From Candidatus Njordarchaeota archaeon (GTDB lineage: Archaea; Asgardarchaeota; Njordarchaeia; Njordarchaeales; Njordarchaeaceae): 27,381 bases of DNA. Each line of letters opens with the position of its first letter. Positions within the stretch are counted from its first letter, which is position 1. Below, in pieces: positions 6,399 through 13,355 of the stretch. Below the pieces are notes generated by a model, which saw only the letters and a program-made list of their open reading frames with translations, ran no database searches and was not told the origin of the DNA. The stretch covers positions 1-27,381 of the forward strand of contig JAHQWF010000041.1 in NCBI GenBank assembly GCA_029856055.1. The letters are read 5' to 3'. Both the position numbers and the translations under genes were made by a program.

Positions 6399-6827
6399 AT
6401 GGAAAGTGTTATAAGAGGATTAGCGAAGCTGGTTAAACGTTTAGGTTTCAGTGAAGGCTACGGAGTTATATATGCTCATTTACTTCTTTCAGATAGGCCA
6501 TTAACAGTTAAGGAACTTGCCCAAAAAACGGGTTATAGCCAAAGTGCTGTCGCAGCTTACTTGATGGTGCTCCATAGAGCTTATTTGGTCGATAGAATGA
6601 AGCAGGGGGCTTCATACGCCTATGTCGCTAAATTGGATTACATCAGTCGCTACAAAGAAAAGTTGCGTGAGCTGGTAGAAAATGACTTAGCGCCTCTAAT
6701 AAATGCATTTGATAAAACAGTTAATGATGTTAAAGATGAATCTAAAAGAAGGCACTTAAAGCTGGTTCTAGAGGAGTTAAAAAAGATAGATAAGTTTATG
6801 CGTAAAGTTCTGGAGATTGAGGTATAA
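6399..6827 (+). CDS. winged-helix transcription regulator (TrmB/MarR/GbsR-like)
   Basis: The 142-residue protein has a single winged-helix domain: LLLSDRPLTVKELAQKTGYSQSAVAAYLMVLHRAYLV spans helices 2-4 (about residues 28-65), followed by a wing (KQGASYAYVAK) and a long C-terminal helix pair (72-140) suitable for dimerisation, with charged heptads. This architecture is that of small archaeal TrmB/GbsR-like regulators. A strong ribosome-binding site, GGAGGT, lies 8 bases before ATG 6399. It is followed by a coiled-coil gene 63 bases downstream. Its targets are unknown; divergent placement relative to the hypothetical gene at 6196 makes that promoter a candidate. Confidence 0.8.
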   Translation: MESVIRGLAKLVKRLGFSEGYGVIYAHLLLSDRPLTVKELAQKTGYSQSAVAAYLMVLHRAYLVDRMKQGASYAYVAKLDYISRYKEKLRELVENDLAPLINAFDKTVNDVKDESKRRHLKLVLEELKKIDKFMRKVLEIEV

Positions 6828-6890
6828 CTACTTTATATTGCGTAGAGGTGTATATTACTAGCACTGATTAATGCTGTTTTAGGGATTATT

Positions 6891-7244
6891 ATGGAGAACG
6901 ATTTTCAAAAATACATTTTAACACTGGTTAAAAAATCAAGTTATTTAAAAGATAAATTAAAACAAATTAGTAATAGAATTGAAGAATTGCGAGAAGAAAA
7001 TCAAGATTTGGAAGAGACTATGGATGAATTGGAGGCTTCTATTGAAGTTTTAGAAGAAGATATTTTGAGAATTAATGGTTTGTTGTCAAATGTTCAGACG
7101 GAGATAGATAGCATGCTTGGGGAATCTGAGGAATCAGAGAAAATCCAAGAAATATTCGATAAACTAGAATATTTAGAGAGCAGGCTTGATGAGATAGGGT
7201 CTGAGATAGATGATTTGGAAGATGAGCTATCAGAATATGAGTAA
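6891..7244 (+). CDS. small acidic coiled-coil protein
   Basis: A 117-residue protein that is nearly all helix: heptad repeats of Leu/Ile with Glu/Asp/Lys run from about residue 12 to 116 (for example RIEELREENQDLEETMDEL and LEYLESRLDEIGSEIDDLE), with a possible turn near residues 68-80. It is strongly acidic and ends DELSEYE. It resembles prefoldin-like or SMC-hinge-less coiled coils, but low-complexity helices match many families by chance, so no function is assigned. It follows the wHTH gene on the same strand and may share its transcript. The start codon is the ATG after TTATT; no ribosome-binding site is obvious. Confidence 0.7.
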   Translation: MENDFQKYILTLVKKSSYLKDKLKQISNRIEELREENQDLEETMDELEASIEVLEEDILRINGLLSNVQTEIDSMLGESEESEKIQEIFDKLEYLESRLDEIGSEIDDLEDELSEYE

Positions 7245-7346
7245 GTAATGGAAATTTAAGGTTTAAAACTAAAACTGAGATTGATCATAGAAAATATATT
7301 TATCTGCGTTTCTCTAAAGTATATTTAGTTGATATTAACTATCAAT

Positions 7347-7406
7347 TTTTTGTGATGAGAAATAATAAAACTGATTTAATGATGAAGGTTCCGAGTGCTG
7401 AAATTT
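7347..7406 (+). ncRNA. box C/D guide RNA
   Basis: All four boxes are canonical: C GTGATGA (7352-7358), guide GAAATAATAAAA, D' CTGA (7371-7374), spacer TTTA, C' ATGATGA (7379-7385), guide AGGTTCCGAGTG, D CTGA (7398-7401). Both guide spaces are exactly 12 bases. Weak A/T complementarity flanks the C and D boxes. The D guide would select CACUCGGAACCU as target with methylation on the fifth base (C); I cannot place this in rRNA or tRNA from memory. The D' guide is pure A/T-rich and may not be used. It sits 95 bases upstream of the Memo gene. Confidence 0.82.
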
Positions 7407-7500
7407 CAAATTATTCACCGTAATTTAAATTAAATAGTTTTTCATCTTTTGTTAACTTAATAACAAAGAATTTTAATGATAATTTACTTAGTGAGTTGAG

Positions 7501-8409
7501 ATGAATCATATTAGAGAGCCTGTTGTTGCAGGGCAATTTTATGAAAAAGACCCAAGGGAATTGAGGAAGAGAATTGAATGGTGTTTTAAGCATCCTCTTG
7601 GTCCGGGGAAGCTCCCTACGGAGAAAGGCGAGGGCTTTGGTGTTATTATTAGTGCTTTAGTACCGCATGCGGGATACATTTATTCTGGTCCTGCAGCAGC
7701 ACATGTTTATTATGCATTGGCGCAACAAGAGAAGCCCGAAACCGTGATAATATTAGGTCCGAATCACACAGGATTAGGAATGCCTATATCCTTATATGCC
7801 AAAGGTGGTTGGAAAACGCCATTAGGAGTATTAGAGATAGATGAGGAAGTATCAAAGATACTATTGCAAAGCGAAATAATCCAAGAAGATTACCTTGCGC
7901 ATTCTGGAGAGCATAGCATAGAAGTACAATTACCATTCTTGCAATATATCTATGACTCAGAGATAAAAATCGTACCGATTGCTATGATGGATCAAAGATA
8001 TGACACAGCTAAGAAAGTAGCAGAAGCTATAATATCAGCTATAAATAAAGTGAATAAGAAAATTATAGTTCTAGCTAGCTCGGATATGACGCACTACGAG
8101 CCTTATGATGTAGCGAAGAGTAAGGATACAGAAGTACTTCAACTCATCGAGGACATGAATGTGGAGGAGTTTTATAAACATGTTATTCATGAGAACTTAA
8201 CTATTTGCGGTTACGGACCTACTATGGTTTCAATGATGATAGCTAGGCACTTTGGTGGGACTGGATTAATATTGAGATACTATACATCAGGAGACATTAC
8301 TGGCGATAAAAGCTTGGTTGTAGGATACGCATCAGTTATATTCGGTAAAGGAATAATAAAGCCATTAAAGAAAAGTGAGCGAATAAAGGAATCAATTGTG
8401 CCGGTCTAG
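7501..8409 (+). CDS. Memo family protein (AmmeMemoRadiSam protein B)
   Basis: A 302-residue cytoplasmic Memo-family protein, structurally related to extradiol dioxygenases. Family hallmarks are REPVVAGQFYEKDPRELR (5-22), VPHAGYIYSGPAAAHVY (about 54-70), ILGPNHTG (about 84-91), SGEHSIEVQLPFLQ (about 136-149) and SSDMTHYEPYD (about 194-204), containing the His and Asp residues that line the putative metal site. In archaea it is one of three proteins (with AMMECR1 and a radical SAM enzyme) linked by phylogenetic profile; the radical SAM partner is in this window at 18657. The acetyltransferase gene follows after 4 bases, so the two form an operon. Confidence 0.93.
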   Translation: MNHIREPVVAGQFYEKDPRELRKRIEWCFKHPLGPGKLPTEKGEGFGVIISALVPHAGYIYSGPAAAHVYYALAQQEKPETVIILGPNHTGLGMPISLYAKGGWKTPLGVLEIDEEVSKILLQSEIIQEDYLAHSGEHSIEVQLPFLQYIYDSEIKIVPIAMMDQRYDTAKKVAEAIISAINKVNKKIIVLASSDMTHYEPYDVAKSKDTEVLQLIEDMNVEEFYKHVIHENLTICGYGPTMVSMMIARHFGGTGLILRYYTSGDITGDKSLVVGYASVIFGKGIIKPLKKSERIKESIVPV

Positions 8410-8413
8410 CAAT

Positions 8414-8884
8414 ATGAAAAAAGAAGAAATGTATGTTAAGGGCGGAAATATTAGGTTTAGGAAGGCAACATTAAAAGATTTAGATAAAATCCAGCGAATA
8501 GAGAGAGTTTCCTTTAGAAATCCGTATCCAACATATTATACGAAAGCTCTCATTGAATCATTATCCGATGTTTCCATAGTTGCTGAGATTAATGATAGAG
8601 TAGTAGGATACGTATTTGCAAGAGTGGAATTTGGTGCGGTAGGGCATATAATAACTATAGCGGTAGATCCTGCATTTAGAGGGTTAGGTATAGGAAAAAG
8701 CTTAATGATAGAAGCCCTGCGTCTACTAAGGGAACGGGGGTGCCGTTCAGTTTATTTGGAGGTTCGTGTATCTAATGAACCGGCCATAAATCTATATAGA
8801 AAGCTTGGTTTTGTGATAAAGAGAAGAATTAGGGGGTACTATAAGGATGGGGAAGACGCATTTTTAATGGAAAGACAAATTTAG
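8414..8884 (+). CDS. GNAT N-acetyltransferase, RimI/NAT type
   Basis: A GNAT-fold protein that transfers acetyl from acetyl-CoA, most likely to protein N-termini as archaeal Ard1/NAT does. The body begins IRFRKATLKDLDKIQRIE; the acetyl-CoA loop is VDPAFRGLGIGKSLM (R-x-x-G-x-G/A) at about two thirds; YLEVRVSNEPAINLYRKLGF is the C-terminal motif B with the conserved Asn and Tyr. I place the start at ATG 8414, just after the Memo stop; an upstream TTG at 8396 would overlap Memo. Its last codon overlaps the convergent unknown gene by 4 bases. Confidence 0.9.
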   Translation: MKKEEMYVKGGNIRFRKATLKDLDKIQRIERVSFRNPYPTYYTKALIESLSDVSIVAEINDRVVGYVFARVEFGAVGHIITIAVDPAFRGLGIGKSLMIEALRLLRERGCRSVYLEVRVSNEPAINLYRKLGFVIKRRIRGYYKDGEDAFLMERQI

Positions 8885-9408
8885 GTATATTCTGTGGGTG
8901 GGAATGATTTTTTTGTTTTCTCAATGGTTTTCTCGTCTCCGATCATAAATTTCTCGTCAAGACGTATCATTGAAGATAAGGCAAGCAATAACCATGTTTT
9001 ATCTCTAACAGCCAACGCATGTATTCTCGAACTTAATAGAAGGTAACGTATAGGCTTAGTATCTTTTTTATCTCTTTTTTCCCATGGGCGATAAATAGTC
9101 TCTATATCAACATGAATCATGCTATTGATCTCGTTAAGGATATTCTTGATATCTTCTTGGGAATCAATAGGAATTCTACGAGACAATGTTAAAAATAGTG
9201 CTCTTCCAGATGCTTCTGGGTGCTCTTGAATACTTATCAATATCGGTGGTAAATGTAAATATCGAGGAGGAAGAACTATGAATCTTCTGTCACTATGCTT
9301 TATAACGTATTTAGGATAATTTTCCTGAAAGATAGATTGGAGCGTATCTTCAATCACTCTACTTAAATCGGATATGCGAGGAAACTCATTCGCAGAAACT
9401 TTCTCCAA
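8881..9408 (-). CDS. hypothetical protein
   Basis: A 175-residue protein I do not recognise by name. The pattern is an alpha helix (RISDLSRVIEDTLQSIFQ), a beta-hairpin (RRFIVLPPRYLHLPPILISI), another strand with FLTLSRRIPI, a helix (SQEDIKNILNEINSM), then a strand carrying YLLLSSRIHALAV and a Leu-rich helix (LLLALSSMIRLDEKFM). The order helix-strands-helix resembles YbjN or type III chaperone-like folds, which is only a suggestion. No cysteines, signal peptide or membrane segment. It converges on the acetyltransferase gene with a 4-base overlap and is divergent from the guide RNA locus at 9547. Confidence 0.65.
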   Translation of the reverse strand: MEKVSANEFPRISDLSRVIEDTLQSIFQENYPKYVIKHSDRRFIVLPPRYLHLPPILISIQEHPEASGRALFLTLSRRIPIDSQEDIKNILNEINSMIHVDIETIYRPWEKRDKKDTKPIRYLLLSSRIHALAVRDKTWLLLALSSMIRLDEKFMIGDEKTIEKTKKSFPPTEYT

Positions 9409-9546
9409 TCAAGTCGCCTCGAGAATCTATAATAACTAAAAATAAAAATGATTCTTAATACTAAAACGTATAAATTAAGTTATTTATGCTAATTATAATT
9501 TTAAAAGATAAAGATACCTTAAGAGATTGATTCTAAGGTAATTTAA

Positions 9547-9601
9547 GATAAATGATGAATAAACAGTCGTCTGAAAGCATGATGATTGGAGCCCTCGCTG
9601 A
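9547..9601 (+). ncRNA. box C/D guide RNA; D' guide matches 23S rRNA
   Basis: Canonical boxes: C ATGATGA (9552-9558), guide ATAAACAGTCGT, D' CTGA (9571-9574), C' ATGATGA (9579-9585), guide TTGGAGCCCTCG, D CTGA (9598-9601). The D' guide pairs over 12 positions (one G-U) with GCGACUGUUUAU, a conserved 23S rRNA segment (E. coli ~1765 region, from memory), predicting methylation of the C in GCGAC. The D guide target (CGAGGGCUCCAA) I cannot place. The H/ACA RNA begins at the next bases. Confidence 0.87.
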
Positions 9602-9706
9602 GGAGTAACCCCCACGGCGGTAAAAGATGATGCGGTAAAGGCATTTATGGTTTAGAGAAGATGGCCGATACTTCCGCCACCGAGACCGTGCGGGGTAACT
9701 ACAGCA
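9602..9706 (+). ncRNA. H/ACA guide RNA candidate, abutting a C/D RNA
   Basis: The lower stem pairs AGT (9604-9606), A.A mismatch, ACCCC (9608-9612) and CACGG (9613-9617) with CCGTG (9686-9690), a bulged C, GGGGT (9692-9696), A and ACT (9698-9700). ACA (9701-9703) follows the stem at once and GCA would be the 3' end, exactly the 3-base spacing of H/ACA RNAs. The pocket lies 15 bases from ACA, within the 14-16 rule: left strand 9618-9631, right strand 9678-9685, capped by GCGG/CCGC (9632-9635 with 9674-9677). An alternative CGGT/ACCG pairing could partly close the pocket. The rRNA target was not identified. Confidence 0.65.
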
Positions 9707-9713
9707 GTTTTTA
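9707..9713 (+). terminator. T-tract after the guide RNA pair
   Basis: GTTTTTT follows the predicted 3' end of the H/ACA RNA directly, as expected for archaeal termination at oligo-T. A further T-rich run lies at about 9719-9729. Position only. Confidence 0.35.
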
Positions 9714-9777
9714 ATAAATCTTTAAATTCTTTAATATAAACGCTTTTTAATAAAGTCTTTTCTATGAGGAATACGAT

Positions 9778-10233
9778 ATGAGCTTAACTACAAAGCTTTT
9801 TCAAGAATTTTTTGAAGGTAAAATAGATCTAGTGAAAAAAAGATTAGATATCATCTTGAGGAAGAGGAAGGATGATCCATGGCTATGGTTTCTTAAAGCG
9901 CTAATCGAGGTTAAATCCAAATCCTATAATGAAGCTCTAGAGGCGGTTGAGGAGGCTATTGGCTTAAAAAAAGAGTTCTATGAAGCTTGGGTGTTACGAG
10001 GTGTCATTTTAAGGAACCTAGAACACTTTGATGACGCTCTATTTTCATTCGATCAAGCAATAAAGCTACGGATGATAGAAGACAATTACGAAGATTATGA
10101 GATTAAGATCGAAAAAGCGAAGACTTACATTAAAATGGGTGACAAAAAAAGAGCTAAGAGTATTGTCGACGAGATTCTCTTAATAAATCCTGAAGACGAT
10201 GAGTTAAAATCCTTACTTGAAGCTCTTTACTAA
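9778..10233 (+). CDS. TPR-repeat protein
   Basis: A 151-residue all-helical protein with about three to four tetratricopeptide repeats. Clear repeat text is PWLWFLKALIEVKSKSYNEA (about 39-58), FYEAWVLRGVILRNLEHFDDALFSFDQAIKL (about 64-95) and KIEKAKTYIKMGDKKRAKSI (about 107-126), with W/L/G/A/A positions in the standard spacing. TPRs form a superhelical scaffold for protein-protein binding; no enzymatic domain is present, so this is probably an adaptor in the cytoplasm. A TATA-like tract (TTAATATAAA) sits about 45 bases upstream, making it a separate transcription unit from the guide RNAs. The partner is unknown. Confidence 0.8.
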   Translation: MSLTTKLFQEFFEGKIDLVKKRLDIILRKRKDDPWLWFLKALIEVKSKSYNEALEAVEEAIGLKKEFYEAWVLRGVILRNLEHFDDALFSFDQAIKLRMIEDNYEDYEIKIEKAKTYIKMGDKKRAKSIVDEILLINPEDDELKSLLEALY

Positions 10234-10491
10234 AAATTGTTAACTATCTAACAAAGATCTTCATTGGTTAATTCTGAAAAAATATCTAGATCTCCAAATT
10301 AGAGTGCGCTAAACGATATTAAAAAACTTTAATATCATTGGTGATGAAAGAATTAAATACATCTTATTAAGATTAGTTAATAAAGCTATTGAGACTTAAT
10401 TTCCGTATGTAGATGGGTTTATTGTTCAAGCATGATATTAGGTAAACAAATTTAGCGAAGGAAGGCTGATATTAGTTTCAAGGTGTTAATA

Positions 10492-10857
10492 ATGGCTCTA
10501 AAAACAAAAACTACTAATGTATATATGTACGCGCTAATAAAGAAGTTACGTAAAGCTGCGAGAGAACATAAAGCTAATATTTGGAAGGCTGTGGCAGAAC
10601 TATTAGAAAAACCGAAAAGGAAACGTGTTGTTGTTAACTTGTATAAAATAAACAAGCTAACAAAATCTGGTGATGTCGCCATAGTTCCTGGAAAGGTACT
10701 GGGCGTAGGAAATCTAGATCATAATATAAAGATAGCGGCTCTAGCTTTTTCGGAAAAAGCAAAAACTAAAATAACTAGTGTGGGCGGGGAAGTGTTGAAG
10801 ATAGAAGAATTAATAAAAGAAAATCCCACAGGATCGAATATAAAAATCATTATATAA
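10492..10857 (+). CDS. rpl18e: 50S ribosomal protein eL18
   Basis: The archaeal/eukaryotic large-subunit protein eL18, about 121 residues. Diagnostic text includes IKKLRKAAREHKANIWKAVA (near residue 16), the basic segment KPKRKRVVVNLYKI, and GDVAIVPGKVLGVGNLDHNI (residues about 60-80), all conserved across archaea. I chose ATG 10492 because AAGGTG lies 6 bases before it; an in-frame GTG at 10483 overlaps that site. It leads a two-gene operon with uL13, 23 bases downstream, the standard archaeal order. Confidence 0.96.
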   Translation: MALKTKTTNVYMYALIKKLRKAAREHKANIWKAVAELLEKPKRKRVVVNLYKINKLTKSGDVAIVPGKVLGVGNLDHNIKIAALAFSEKAKTKITSVGGEVLKIEELIKENPTGSNIKIII

Positions 10858-10880
10858 GGAATAGTCGGAAGGGGAATAAA

Positions 10881-11351
10881 ATGCTGAATGAAGCTAAGAG
10901 GCTGGATGAATCGATTATAATTGATGCTTCAAATGCTATATTAGGTCGACTTGGCGCTCGTATAGCAAAGTTATTACTTAGTGGGAAGAGAGTAATTGTG
11001 ATTAATGCCGAAAAAGCGGTAATATCAGGTGATCCGGAAGTTATAATCCAAAAATACAAGGATATATGGGAAATACATTCAAGGACTAACCCGAGAAAAG
11101 GACCGTTTCATTATTCAAGACCAGATTTATTTGTTAAAAGAACTATTCGAGGAATGCTTCCTTGGAAGAAAAAGAGAGGCAGAGAGGCCTACAAGAGGCT
11201 CAAGGTATTCGTAGGTATTCCTCCGCAGTATAGTAAAGCTAAAATAATTAAAATGAAGGAATTCGACGCAACAAAAAGACTGAAGCATAAATGGATCTAT
11301 GTAGGTGATTTACTTAAATATCTTGGATGGAAAGGGATCACAGAATACTAA
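10881..11351 (+). CDS. rplM: 50S ribosomal protein uL13
   Basis: uL13 (156 residues) binds 23S rRNA in the large subunit. Signature text: IIDASNAILGRLGARIAKLLLSG (about 12-34), VVINAEKAVISGDP-like segment (IVINAEKAVISGD, 38-50), RTIRGMLPWKKKRGREAY (about 88-105) and the C-terminal LLKYLGW. A GGAAGGGG stretch 7 bases before ATG 10881 is the ribosome-binding site. In most archaea uS9, RpoN and RpoK follow; here transcription stops and the next gene is convergent, so that operon has been broken in this lineage. Confidence 0.96.
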   Translation: MLNEAKRLDESIIIDASNAILGRLGARIAKLLLSGKRVIVINAEKAVISGDPEVIIQKYKDIWEIHSRTNPRKGPFHYSRPDLFVKRTIRGMLPWKKKRGREAYKRLKVFVGIPPQYSKAKIIKMKEFDATKRLKHKWIYVGDLLKYLGWKGITEY

Positions 11352-11437
11352 AATCTACGGCATTTTTAACATGCTTCTCTAAGCATACGTTTACTGAATT
11401 ATGAATTAGCGTTGTATACTTCTCAGCTCGTTTCAGC

Positions 11438-12091
11438 CTATTTTGAGCGGAATATTGGTGTAACTAGACTAACTTTATTACCACGTATTATTGTTATCCC
11501 AGCATTAGTTGTTATTCGAAGAAATTCTAGAAGTTCTTGTTTTCTCGTTCGTAAAATTCTTGCTAATTCATCTATATCTATCTCACCAGACTGTTCAATA
11601 ATTGGTAATGCATGAAATCTAGGTTCAAATCTCAAGATCAAGTTAAAGAATCTTCCTAATTTCTCACTTGTTTTAGCTAAATCCATTTGGCAAGCCCTTA
11701 ATTGACTTGATAAACTAATGACTTTTTGCTGCAATTCCTCTACTTCACCCGTTGCTATTTCTTTTGGTTTAGTTTCCCTAATGACTGGTTCTTTTGGATG
11801 ACTTTTAACTTTTGCTAATTCCTGTTTGACAATTCTTCTTAATTGATTTTCAATCAAATCAAATTTCTCTTTCAATATCTCCTCAATATTATCGATGATA
11901 TATTGATAAAGAACTTGTATTAATCTCCGAGTTAATGTATTAAGTAATATTCTTTCAGAATCACGTACTATAGATTCAGAGATAGTATTCAATTTTGCTT
12001 TTACCCCCTCGGCTATACTCTTTGCGTATAAGTTAACTATCGAGCTATCATAATTTCTCATTAATTCACTAATTATTTCATCATCATCCAT
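11438..12091 (-). CDS. coiled-coil protein with C-terminal winged-helix-like domain
   Basis: A 217-residue protein of unknown family. The acidic start (MDDDEIISELM) leads to long amphipathic helices through residue 98 (for example NIEEILKEKFDLIENQLRR), a polar linker around 99-115, a second coiled coil (VEELQQKVISLSSQLRACQ) and a C-terminal 50-60 residue piece (SGEIDIDELARILRTRKQELLEFLRI then NKVSLVTPIF) whose helix-turn-helix-strand rhythm looks like a winged helix. A GAGGG ribosome-binding site precedes ATG 12091 by 7 bases. It lies 15 bases downstream of the phosphatase gene on the same strand and is almost certainly co-transcribed, so it is a candidate substrate or regulator of that phosphatase (inference). 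Confidence 0.75.
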   Translation of the reverse strand: MDDDEIISELMRNYDSSIVNLYAKSIAEGVKAKLNTISESIVRDSERILLNTLTRRLIQVLYQYIIDNIEEILKEKFDLIENQLRRIVKQELAKVKSHPKEPVIRETKPKEIATGEVEELQQKVISLSSQLRACQMDLAKTSEKLGRFFNLILRFEPRFHALPIIEQSGEIDIDELARILRTRKQELLEFLRITTNAGITIIRGNKVSLVTPIFRSK

Positions 12092-12106
12092 GTTTCATCC
12101 CTCTAG

Positions 12107-12973
12107 CTATTTATGTTTTAATAAATCAATGACTTCTAGATCATCATTACAAAACATTGCTATTTTCCCTTTTACTTTGCTCCCTACATAATTTAATGGT
12201 GAGAATATGCTTAATAACTTTCTATTAAAGAAATAACGAAATCCCTCGGGTAAATAAGTATGTCCCCTAATTAGATACTGTAATTCACTATTTCTCATGA
12301 AATTCTCAAAGATTTTTCTACCGAATATATAAATACCTGGGCCTCGAGGGCTAGGGGCATAATTCTCTATAGAATCATCGGGATCATTCCATAGAATCTG
12401 GAGTAATATCGGGTCATCAACATCTATCTGTCCCTTTGGTAAATCCCTTAAATCATCGACTGATTTAACTTGTATAGGAATCCCCCCGTGAAGGCACAAA
12501 ACACGAATATTATCGATAACCGCTACCGCAGGCATTTGTGAGAATAACTCGTTAAACATCGTATATAAAGTAGCAAAGCTGGATGGAAACTTTCTCCGAA
12601 GTTCCCATAGGAATCCATAGTACTCATTTATATCCCGCGTTTCATGATTTCCTCTCAGTAAAATAAATTTTCTAGGATCGCTGTTCTTCATTTCCATTAT
12701 TTCAGTTATCACTTCTAAAGAATTTGCTCCTCTATCGACATAATCCCCTAAGAATATAGTTAGGGCGTTTTTTTCCTCGATAATTCTCCTTATAATACTC
12801 CATGAACTATAATCGCCATGAATATCCCCTATGAATAATGTACAGTTGGAATTTAGATCTTGTACATTTTTTTCTTTTGAAAGTATATCCATGAGCTCCT
12901 CAATCAGACTTCTAACGTATTCGGGGGTGATCACAAATAAAGCACCATATATCCCAATGGTTAAAACACTCAA
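12107..12973 (-). CDS. PPP-family serine/threonine protein phosphatase (PP1/PP2A type)
   Basis: A 288-residue metal-dependent phosphatase of the PPP family. The dinuclear metal site is complete: GDIHG (49-53), GDYVDRG (76-82), RGNHE (107-111), and later LHGG (about 164) and RGHTY (about 238) supply the remaining histidines. These motifs are characteristic of eukaryotic-type PP1/PP2A and the known archaeal PP1 enzymes, which remove phosphate from Ser/Thr in proteins. The start is TTG 12973 or the in-frame GTG near 12934; the family core begins close to residue 45, leaving a short N-terminal helix region. It heads an operon with the coiled-coil gene downstream. No protein kinase gene is in the window. 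Confidence 0.93.
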   Translation of the reverse strand: MSVLTIGIYGALFVITPEYVRSLIEELMDILSKEKNVQDLNSNCTLFIGDIHGDYSSWSIIRRIIEEKNALTIFLGDYVDRGANSLEVITEIMEMKNSDPRKFILLRGNHETRDINEYYGFLWELRRKFPSSFATLYTMFNELFSQMPAVAVIDNIRVLCLHGGIPIQVKSVDDLRDLPKGQIDVDDPILLQILWNDPDDSIENYAPSPRGPGIYIFGRKIFENFMRNSELQYLIRGHTYLPEGFRYFFNRKLLSIFSPLNYVGSKVKGKIAMFCNDDLEVIDLLKHK

Positions 12974-13019
12974 CTAATTTTGAAAGAATTTAAATTTGCT
13001 TTTCTCTCTCATTACAACA

Positions 13020-13083
13020 TAAGGATGATGCAAAAAGCCCCGCCTTACTGAAAAAATGATGAGGTGTACCACCGCTGACTTAA
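13020..13083 (+). ncRNA. box C/D guide RNA upstream of the Spt4 gene
   Basis: Boxes in order: C ATGATGC (13025-13031, last base deviates), guide ending AGCCCCGCCTTA, D' CTGA (13048-13051), C' ATGATGA (13056-13062), guide GGTGTACCACCG, D CTGA (13075-13078). TAAG before the C box pairs with CTTA after the D box, a terminal stem. Predicted targets are UAAGGCGGGGCU (methyl on G) and CGGUGGUACACC (methyl on G); neither was placed from memory. It ends about 20 bases before the Spt4 start codon. Confidence 0.78.
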
Positions 13084-13102
13084 CTTTATGGAGGTTATTG
13101 AC

Positions 13103-13351
13103 ATGGCCCGACGTAGAACATCCGGTAAATACCTGGCTTGCTTACAGTGTAGAAGAGTCTTTCCTTCTAGCGAACTCGAAAGAGAAAGGAGAGAGAAAAA
13201 AAGAGATATCTATGTTTGTCCTTACTGTGGATCTACAAATTTCACTAAAGATTTTTCAGATGTTGTGTCAATTATCGATCCAAAAGAGTCGAAAGTGGCA
13301 CGATTCCTGAAGATTATACATCCAGGAGTATTTGCGTATAGTTTAGAATGA
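13103..13351 (+). CDS. spt4: transcription elongation factor Spt4 (RNA polymerase subunit E'') homologue
   Basis: An 82-residue zinc-ribbon protein. It carries CLQC (14-17) and CPYCGS (about 39-44) knuckles, then FTKDFSDVVSIIDPKESKVARFL and a PGVFAYSL end, which follow the Spt4 pattern: ribbon, 'DWSGxVIIxDPExSxIAK', and final 'PGKYAL'. Spt4 pairs with Spt5/NusG to clamp RNA polymerase during elongation. It is about 20 residues longer than many archaeal Spt4 proteins because the ribbon loop is expanded with charged residues (ELERERREKKRD). I chose ATG 13103, which has GGAGGT 7 bases upstream; an earlier ATG at 13088 overlaps that site. It converges on topA with 4 bases between stops. Confidence 0.82.
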   Translation: MARRRTSGKYLACLQCRRVFPSSELERERREKKRDIYVCPYCGSTNFTKDFSDVVSIIDPKESKVARFLKIIHPGVFAYSLE

Positions 13352-13355
13352 GGAG

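Noticed and set aside
10338..10350. GTGATGA C-box-like sequence in the gap before eL18
   Set aside because: No D' or D box at a suitable distance follows; the 258-base gap otherwise shows nothing I can support.
13056..13310. Plus-strand 84-codon frame overlapping Spt4
   Set aside because: It lies in another frame of the Spt4 gene and begins inside the C' box of the guide RNA.
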